Source of the DNA: Alphaproteobacteria bacterium
GTDB taxonomy: Bacteria; Pseudomonadota; Alphaproteobacteria; Rickettsiales; JAFLCR01
DNA: 19,872 nt
Assembly (NCBI GenBank): GCA_017302755.1
Contig: JAFLCR010000015.1
Coordinates: 1 to 19,872, forward strand
Direction of reading: 5' to 3'
A program made the translations under genes and the position numbers. The notes beneath the pieces are model-generated. The model was not told the origin of the DNA, searched no databases, and saw only the letters and a program-made list of their open reading frames with translations. This document shows, one piece after another, positions 15,357 to 19,872 of the stretch. Numbering within the stretch: position 1 is the first letter of the stretch; each line of letters begins with the position of its first letter.

Positions 15357-16829
15357 ATGAAACACTTATTTTTTGCGCTGTTCCTGACGATTGTCCCGCT
15401 GCTTCCCGCCCATGCGGAAAGTTTCCCGGATGACCGTCTTCCTGATCTGGTGGAGAAGCTTTCTCCCGCCGTGGTGAATATTTCTACCACCCAGAAAATG
15501 CAGGGGCGCGCGTTGGTTCCGGAATTTCAATTCCCTGATGTTCCTCCGGGCTCACCGCTGGAAGAATTCCGCGATTTCTTCGAACAGTTCCGTCAGGGCA
15601 TGCCTGAGGATGGCGAGGGTGGAGCGAACAGCAGGGAAGTATTTTCCCTCGGCTCGGGTTTCATTATCGACCCCTCAGGCATTGTGGTGACCAACAACCA
15701 TGTAATCGCGGAAGCCGAGGAGATCAAAGTAATTTTCCATGACGGCAGAAAGCTTTCCGCCACCGTGGTGGGGCGCGACGCGAAAACTGACCTTGCCGTC
15801 CTTCGCATAACTTCGGATAAAGCGCTGCCATTCGTGGAATTCGGTAATTCCGATAAGGCCAGGGTCGGGCAAAGCGTCTTTGCCATCGGCAATCCCTTCG
15901 GGCTGGGGGGCACCGTCACCTCCGGCATCATCTCCGCCAGGGCAAGGGATATCAACGCTGGCCCCTTCGATGACTTCCTGCAAACGGACGCCGCGATCAA
16001 CCGCGGCAATTCCGGTGGTCCGCTTTTCGACATGGGCGGCAAAGTGATCGGCATCAACACTGCCATTTTCTCTCCGACGGGCGGCAGCATTGGCATCGGA
16101 TTTGCCGTGCCTGCCAACGAACCCATTATCAATCAGCTCAAGTCCGGAAAGAAAATCCAGCGTGGGTGGCTGGGCGTAAAAATCCAGAGCGTGACGGATG
16201 AGATCGCCGAAAGCCTCGGCCTCAAGGAAGCACGGGGTGCCCTGGTGGCCGAGGTGTCAAAAGGCGGCCCTGCAGAAAAGGCAGGAATAAAGCCGGGCGA
16301 TGTGATCGTGGCTTTTAACGGCAAGCCCGTGAACGAGATGCGCCGGCTGCCGCGCATGGTTGCGGAAACGAAAATCGGTTCGAAAGTGGAGCTTTCCATC
16401 ATCCGAAAGGGTGGAGAAAAAACATTGACGCTGACACTGGGCGAACTGGATGAATCCCTGGACTCCGCCAAAGACGGCAAGAAACCCTCTCCTGGCAAAA
16501 CGGACAAGAAACTTCCTGGAAAAGTCTTTCTTGGCATGACCCTGGAAACGTTGACGCCGGAGTTGCGCGAGCAATCGCCCCTGCCAAAGGAAGCGAAGGG
16601 CGTACTTATCACCGATATCGACCGCAATAGTGAAGCCGCCGCTCGCGGGCTGAAGCGCGGCGACGTCATTCAGCAGATCAACGAAGAAGAAGTCGCCACG
16701 CCGGATGAGGTTGAATTACGCATTCAGGAAGCAGCCAAGGCCGGACGAAAATCCGCGCTCTTGCGCATCCTGCGCGAGAACGACACGATCTTCGTCACCG
16801 TGCCCACCAAGGAAGCTTCTGCGGACTAA
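15357..16829 (+). CDS. degP: Periplasmic serine protease, DegP/HtrA (Do) family
   Basis: A periplasmic chaperone-protease for misfolded envelope proteins. In the 490 residues: a signal peptide (MKHLFFALFLTIVPLLPAHA, cleavage after AHA); a trypsin-like domain with the triad His115 (TNNHVIA), Asp145 (KTDLAVLR) and Ser219 (RGNSGGPLF); PDZ1 from about 265 (RGWLGVKIQSVTDEIAESLGL); a Lys/Pro-rich linker near 370-385; and PDZ2 (VFLGMTLETLTPELREQ to the end). The long LA loop is only moderate, closer to MucD/DegQ than to E. coli DegP. The nearest GGAG is 18 nt before the ATG, so initiation may depend on coupling to hflC, 29 bp upstream. It converges on serB with a 2-bp gap. Confidence 0.94.
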   Translation: MKHLFFALFLTIVPLLPAHAESFPDDRLPDLVEKLSPAVVNISTTQKMQGRALVPEFQFPDVPPGSPLEEFRDFFEQFRQGMPEDGEGGANSREVFSLGSGFIIDPSGIVVTNNHVIAEAEEIKVIFHDGRKLSATVVGRDAKTDLAVLRITSDKALPFVEFGNSDKARVGQSVFAIGNPFGLGGTVTSGIISARARDINAGPFDDFLQTDAAINRGNSGGPLFDMGGKVIGINTAIFSPTGGSIGIGFAVPANEPIINQLKSGKKIQRGWLGVKIQSVTDEIAESLGLKEARGALVAEVSKGGPAEKAGIKPGDVIVAFNGKPVNEMRRLPRMVAETKIGSKVELSIIRKGGEKTLTLTLGELDESLDSAKDGKKPSPGKTDKKLPGKVFLGMTLETLTPELREQSPLPKEAKGVLITDIDRNSEAAARGLKRGDVIQQINEEEVATPDEVELRIQEAAKAGRKSALLRILRENDTIFVTVPTKEASAD

Positions 16830-16838
16830 GACTAAGAC
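16824..16838. repeat. GACTAA tandem repeat spanning the convergent stops of degP and serB
   Basis: GACTAA occurs twice in tandem followed by GAC. The first copy provides the degP TAA stop. The CTA of the second copy, read on the minus strand, provides the serB TAG stop. No terminator is visible between the two convergent genes. Confidence 0.6.
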
Positions 16839-17752
16839 GCGAAATTTTTGAATTCCGTCCTGCGGTAACCCTGCGCAAAAAGCAGCGCAAAAAGATTCGT
16901 ATGATTGATTTGCGCCTTCGCCGCAGCCCTGACGGCAGGCTTCGCGTGATAGGCGACGCCTAGGCCGGAAGCCATCAGCATCGGCAGATCATTGGCCCCA
17001 TCTCCCGCAGCCAGGGTGTTTGCAAGGGTTAGGTTGCGCGAGGATGCGATTTCCATGAGCGCCTCCAGCTTGGCGTTTTTATCCAGAATGGGAGGAACCA
17101 CCTCCCCGGTGAGAAGCCCGTCCAGCACCCCCAGACGATTGCCGCGCTGCTCGTGGAAGCCAAGTTCTCCAGCAACGCGCGACGTAAAAAATTCAAAGCC
17201 TCCGGAAACCAGCACGCAGTGCGCGCCGTTTGCGCGCATCGTGCCTACCAGTTCCGCTGCGCCGGGCATGAAAGTCAGACGAGATTCGTATACTTCGGCC
17301 AGCGCCCCTTCCGGTAATCCTTTCAGCAACCCTACGCGCTCCTTGAGCGCCGCTTCGAAATCCAGCTCCCCGCGCATAGCGCGCTCGGTGATGTCGGCCA
17401 CTTGCGGCTTGATGCCTGCGACATCCGCCAACTCGTCAATACATTCTATGGTGATGATCGTGGAATCCATATCGCTGATGAACATCGCCTTGCGGCGCGT
17501 TTCTTCCGGCTGACAGATCGCATCTACAGGCAGGTCCAAGAGAGCCTCATGCACAGTCTTCGTAAGCGATGCTTCTGTAATATAGCTAATATGCAGATCT
17601 GCAGCTTCGCCCTGCTCCAACCACACGTGATCCTGCACATGCCCGCCTGCATGAATGACGGCTTCCCGCACTTTGGCGATATGCTCTTCGGTTAGCGCCA
17701 TTATGGCGGGTTCGCTCACCAGCGTCGCAACAAAACGAAGGCCTTCGCTCAC
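16832..17752 (-). CDS. serB: Phosphoserine phosphatase SerB
   Basis: A HAD-family enzyme that hydrolyses O-phosphoserine to serine, the last step of serine synthesis and hence a source of cysteine and glycine. In the 306-residue protein, the N-terminal 85 residues form an ACT-like regulatory part. The catalytic domain has motif I FISDMDSTII (nucleophile Asp94, acid/base Asp96), motif II VLVSGGFEFFTSR, Lys in LDKNAKLEAL, and motif III AAGDGANDLPML. The start is a GTG at 17752, which overlaps the grpE stop as GTGA. An ATG lies at 17701, but starting there would cut off the conserved RFVATLVSEP opening. It is cotranscribed with grpE and so perhaps heat-induced. Confidence 0.94.
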   Translation of the reverse strand: MSEGLRFVATLVSEPAIMALTEEHIAKVREAVIHAGGHVQDHVWLEQGEAADLHISYITEASLTKTVHEALLDLPVDAICQPEETRRKAMFISDMDSTIITIECIDELADVAGIKPQVADITERAMRGELDFEAALKERVGLLKGLPEGALAEVYESRLTFMPGAAELVGTMRANGAHCVLVSGGFEFFTSRVAGELGFHEQRGNRLGVLDGLLTGEVVPPILDKNAKLEALMEIASSRNLTLANTLAAGDGANDLPMLMASGLGVAYHAKPAVRAAAKAQINHTNLFALLFAQGYRRTEFKNFAS

Positions 17753-18315
17753 GCGCTGGTATCCACGGAAGAGGCAGTTTTCTGCGCAGGCTGGCGCGAT
17801 ACCGTCACCATGGCGGGACGAAGCAGGCGGTCATGAATGACATAACCGGCCTGATACACCTGCACCACATGGCCAGGAGGGCTGTCCGGCATATCCACCT
17901 GGGCAACCGCCTGATGGAACTGATGATCGAACTTCTCCCCTGCCGGGTCCAGACGCCGGATACCATGCCTTTCAAATACCGAAAGCAGTTCCCGCAGCGG
18001 CCTATCCACGCCTTCGGCAAGGGTTTTCAGGCGGGCATCCGCCTCCCGCATCTCCTGGGTAATGCTCGTCGAAGCACGTGTGAGGTTTTCCGCGATGTTC
18101 ACCAGATCCTTGGCGAATCCGGCATTGGCGTATTTCGCGGTTTCTTCGACGTCGCGCTGGGCACGCTTGCGGGCGTTTTCCGCCTCGGCCAGGGCACGAA
18201 GCACCTGGTCCTTCATCTGGGCAACTTCCTGTTCCAGAACCGCCTCCCGTGTAGGTTCGGCAGCTTCTTCCGCCATCTCCTGAGGCGGCACAGGCTCGGG
18301 TGAGGTCTGGGTCAT
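17749..18315 (-). CDS. grpE: Nucleotide exchange factor GrpE
   Basis: The cochaperone that drives ADP release from DnaK. The 188-residue protein has an acidic N-terminus and a long helical coiled coil (about 25-110) including RALAEAENARKRAQRDVEETAKYANAGFAKDLVNIAENL. The C-terminal beta domain carries the family signature FDHQFHQAVAQVDMPDSPPGHVVQVYQAGYVIHDRLLRPAMVTVS. Two ATGs compete: at 18321 (directly abutting AGG) and at 18315 (AGGA five bases upstream). The second is preferred; the first would add two residues. A strong heat-shock promoter lies just upstream, and serB follows with a 4-bp overlap. hrcA, often next to grpE in alphaproteobacteria, is not here. Confidence 0.94.
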   Translation of the reverse strand: MTQTSPEPVPPQEMAEEAAEPTREAVLEQEVAQMKDQVLRALAEAENARKRAQRDVEETAKYANAGFAKDLVNIAENLTRASTSITQEMREADARLKTLAEGVDRPLRELLSVFERHGIRRLDPAGEKFDHQFHQAVAQVDMPDSPPGHVVQVYQAGYVIHDRLLRPAMVTVSRQPAQKTASSVDTSA

Positions 18316-18341
18316 GGGCATCCTGTGGTTTAGGAAGGGTT

Positions 18342-18370
18342 ATATGGCGGAATTTACTCTGTTTTTCAAG
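18342..18370 (-). promoter_or_regulatory. Sigma-32 (RpoH) heat-shock promoter of grpE-serB
   Basis: The minus strand reads CTTGAAA (18364-18370), exactly 14 bases, then CGCCATAT (18342-18349). The E. coli sigma-32 consensus is CTTGAAA, 13-14 bases, CCCCATNT, so this is one mismatch from it. The predicted start of transcription near 18335 gives a leader of about 15-20 nt, with AGGA at 18321-18324 as the ribosome site. No CIRCE element (TTAGCACTC/GAGTGCTAA) is present. Confidence 0.8.
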
Positions 18371-18403
18371 AGTCATGCACGATTTTTATTGCATCTGGGG
18401 TTT

Positions 18404-18435
18404 TTGAAGAGTGTAAGTCGAAGAAAGTTTATTAT
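18404..18435 (+). promoter_or_regulatory. Possible rph promoter
   Basis: TTGAAG (18404-18409) and an A/T-rich TTTATTAT stretch (18428-18435) lie 18-20 bp apart, just before the rph start. This is a weak match to a housekeeping promoter and is given only because the 5' end of the rph-rdgB-hemW run must start in this divergent gap. Confidence 0.3.
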
Positions 18436-18450
18436 CTATCAGGCTCTAGT

Positions 18451-19203
18451 ATGTCCTCACCTGCCTTCGCCCCCATGACCGAATTTACCCGCCCTTCCGG
18501 ACGTATGCCTCACGAGCTGCGCTCCATTACCCTCGAATGCGGCGTCAGCGCCCACGCCGAGGGCTCCTGCCTCATTTCGTTCGGGCGCACCAAAGTGCTC
18601 TGCACGGCGAGCATCGAGGAAAGCCTGCCGCCTTTTCTGCGCGGCAAAGGACAAGGATGGGTGACGGCGGAATATGGCATGCTGCCACGTTCCACACATA
18701 CGCGCAGCAACCGCGAAGCGGCCAAGGGCAAACAAACTGGGCGCACTCAGGAAATCCAGCGGCTGATCGGCAGATCCCTGCGCGCCGTCACCGATTTAGT
18801 AGCGCTCGGCGAGCGGCAGGTCATTGTGGATTGTGACGTGCTACAGGCCGATGGTGGCACTCGCACAGCGGCCATCACCGGCGGGTTCGTTGCGCTTCAC
18901 CTGGCGCTGCAAAAGTTGGTGGGTGCAGGCAAGCTTCCAAAGGTGCCGGTGCAGCAATCGGTAGCCGCCATTTCAGCAGGCATCTGGAAAGGCATGCCAG
19001 TGCTCGACCTTGATTATGACGAAGATTCCACGGCGGAAGCGGATGCCAACTTTGTGCTAACCTCCGACGGACGGATCGTGGAAATCCAAGGTACGGCGGA
19101 GGCGGAACCGTTTTCCCGCGATCAATTTGCCGGGCTCATGGCCTTGGCGGAATCCGGCGTGGCGCAACTGATCGCCCTGCAGCGTAAAACGCTGGGCTTG
19201 TAG
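18451..19203 (+). CDS. rph: Ribonuclease PH
   Basis: A phosphorolytic 3'-5' exoribonuclease that trims tRNA 3' ends. The 250-residue protein shows the RNase PH pattern: RPSGRMPHELRSITLECG, GRTKVLCTASIEE, PFLRGKGQGWVTAEYGMLPRSTHTR, the Arg-rich REAAKGKQTGRTQEIQRLIGRSLRAV, and the phosphate-site region DCDVLQADGGTRTAAITGG. The start at 18451 has CAGG seven bases upstream; the internal ATG at 18475 has no ribosome site. The N-terminus is therefore about 13 residues longer than the shortest family members. It begins a plus-strand run with rdgB and hemW, divergent from grpE. Confidence 0.96.
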   Translation: MSSPAFAPMTEFTRPSGRMPHELRSITLECGVSAHAEGSCLISFGRTKVLCTASIEESLPPFLRGKGQGWVTAEYGMLPRSTHTRSNREAAKGKQTGRTQEIQRLIGRSLRAVTDLVALGERQVIVDCDVLQADGGTRTAAITGGFVALHLALQKLVGAGKLPKVPVQQSVAAISAGIWKGMPVLDLDYDEDSTAEADANFVLTSDGRIVEIQGTAEAEPFSRDQFAGLMALAESGVAQLIALQRKTLGL

Positions 19204-19209
19204 CACCGC

Positions 19210-19812
19210 ATGCCGCAGCCCCTTATTCTGGCCACGCATAATCAAGGCAAACTTCGGGAATTCTCGTCGCTGCTTTCCCCTTTGGGTTATGTACTGAAAA
19301 GCGCGTCCGAACTTGGCCTGCCAGAACCGGAGGAAACCGGCCAAACCTTCGAAGAAAATGCCCTCCTCAAAGCCCGCCATGCGGCAAGCGCAGGCGGCTT
19401 TCCTGCATTAGCAGACGACTCAGGCCTGGAAGTCCCTGCTTTGAGCGGTGCGCCCGGCATCTACTCCGCACGCTGGGCCGGACCGCAGAAAGACTTTCAT
19501 CAGGCCATGAAGCGTGTATGGGATGAATTGGAAGAAAAACATATTCCCACTGAAAAGCGCTTTGCGCGTTTTGTCTGCGTTCTGGCGCTGATTTTGCCGA
19601 ATGGCGATGAACAGGTATTTTCAGGAGAAGTCGAAGGAACGCTTACCTGGCCACCCCGAGGCGATCAGGGATTCGGCTATGATCCGATATTCGTGCCAAC
19701 CAATGCGCAGCGAAGTTTTGGCGAAATGACAGCGGAGGAGAAACACACCATCAGCCATCGCGCCCGCGCCACCGGGAAGCTTCTTACCTTTTTGAGCCGC
19801 CTAGCCGCATGA
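19210..19812 (+). CDS. rdgB: Non-canonical purine NTP pyrophosphatase RdgB/HAM1 (dITP/XTP)
   Basis: This enzyme hydrolyses dITP, ITP and XTP to monophosphates and so keeps deaminated purines out of DNA and RNA. The 200-residue protein has the family nucleotide site LILATHNQGKLREF, the Glu-rich TGQTFEENALLKARHAA, the catalytic-metal segment ALADDSGLEVPALSGAPGIYSARWAG, and the C-terminal GFGYDPIFVP...RSFGEMTAEEKHTISHRARA. It starts 6 bp after the rph stop with no clear ribosome site, suggesting coupling. It ends in an ATGA overlap with hemW. Confidence 0.96.
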   Translation: MPQPLILATHNQGKLREFSSLLSPLGYVLKSASELGLPEPEETGQTFEENALLKARHAASAGGFPALADDSGLEVPALSGAPGIYSARWAGPQKDFHQAMKRVWDELEEKHIPTEKRFARFVCVLALILPNGDEQVFSGEVEGTLTWPPRGDQGFGYDPIFVPTNAQRSFGEMTAEEKHTISHRARATGKLLTFLSRLAA

Positions 19813-19872
19813 CCGGTTCGGTTGCGCTCTATATCCACTGGCCTTTCTGCAAATCGAAATGCCCGTATTGCG
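19809..19872 (+). CDS. hemW: HemW-like radical SAM protein (heme chaperone), 5' fragment
   Basis: Only the first 21 codons fall in the window. They read MTGSVALYIHWPFCKSKCPYC, with the radical SAM cluster cysteines Cys14, Cys18 and Cys21 (CxxxCxxC) in the HemW-typical YIHWPFCxxKCPYC setting. HemW was long annotated as oxygen-independent coproporphyrinogen III oxidase but acts in heme delivery. The ATG overlaps the rdgB stop. The order rph-rdgB-hemW supports the call. Confidence 0.9.
   Translation, partial: MTGSVALYIHWPFCKSKCPYC

Noticed and set aside
18356..18374. ACTCT...AGAGT inverted repeat as a CIRCE element
   Set aside because: It lacks the TTAGCACTC/GAGTGCTAA sequence and 9-bp spacer. 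The bases are better explained by the sigma-32 promoter.
1..19872. Mobile elements, CRISPR arrays, toxin-antitoxin or defence genes, tRNA and rRNA
   Set aside because: I looked for transposase or integrase motifs, spaced direct repeats, cloverleaf sequences and small paired genes on both strands and found none. The window reads as ordinary core chromosome.

Overview
The window is a dense stretch of chromosome from a proteobacterium, most likely an alphaproteobacterium. GC content is moderately high, in the high 50s percent by eye. The signs are the hflK-hflC-degP run, the rph-rdgB-hemW run next to grpE, and an Mrp protein with a degraded CxxC site. I see no phage, transposon, integrase, CRISPR array, tRNA or rRNA. 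Almost every base is coding, and many neighbouring genes overlap by 4 bp. The genus cannot be fixed from this sequence.

Layout. (1) 2-871, plus: the C-terminal half of the ABC-F translation factor EttA. (2) 868-8970, minus: a run of eight genes read right to left. These are cysA (sulfate-importer ATPase), a CPA1 Na+/H+ antiporter, a hexapeptide-repeat acetyltransferase with a long C-terminal extension, and a compact methionine-salvage operon mtnB-mtnD-mtnC-mtnK-mtnA. (3) 9068-10384, plus: a PHP-domain protein of the endonuclease Q type, divergent from cysA. (4) 10370-13151, minus: mrp, a small DUF6356-like membrane protein, and an FAD/NAD(P)-binding protein that overlaps it. (5) 13241-16829, plus: hflK-hflC-degP, a membrane-protein quality-control unit. 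(6) 16832-18315, minus: grpE and serB, joined by a GTGA overlap behind a near-consensus heat-shock promoter. (7) 18451-19872, plus: rph, rdgB and the first codons of hemW.

How the genes work together. The mtn genes turn 5-methylthioribose into the 2-keto acid precursor of methionine: MtnK phosphorylates, MtnA isomerises, MtnB dehydrates, MtnC enolises and dephosphorylates, and MtnD oxygenates. The MTA nucleosidase and the final aminotransferase are not in the window. With cysA upstream on the same strand, the left third has a sulfur-metabolism flavour, but a functional link to the antiporter and acetyltransferase is only inference. HflK/HflC scaffold and modulate the FtsH protease in the inner membrane, and DegP handles misfolded periplasmic proteins. 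GrpE serves DnaK.

I do not see a clearly new multi-gene system. The items most worth following up are the endonuclease Q-like repair enzyme, the extended acetyltransferase at the head of the mtn operon, the heat-shock promoter that appears to drive serB along with grpE where hrcA would often sit, the Mrp lacking its Fe-S cysteines, a possibly leaderless mtnB, and the DUF6356/FAD-protein pair.
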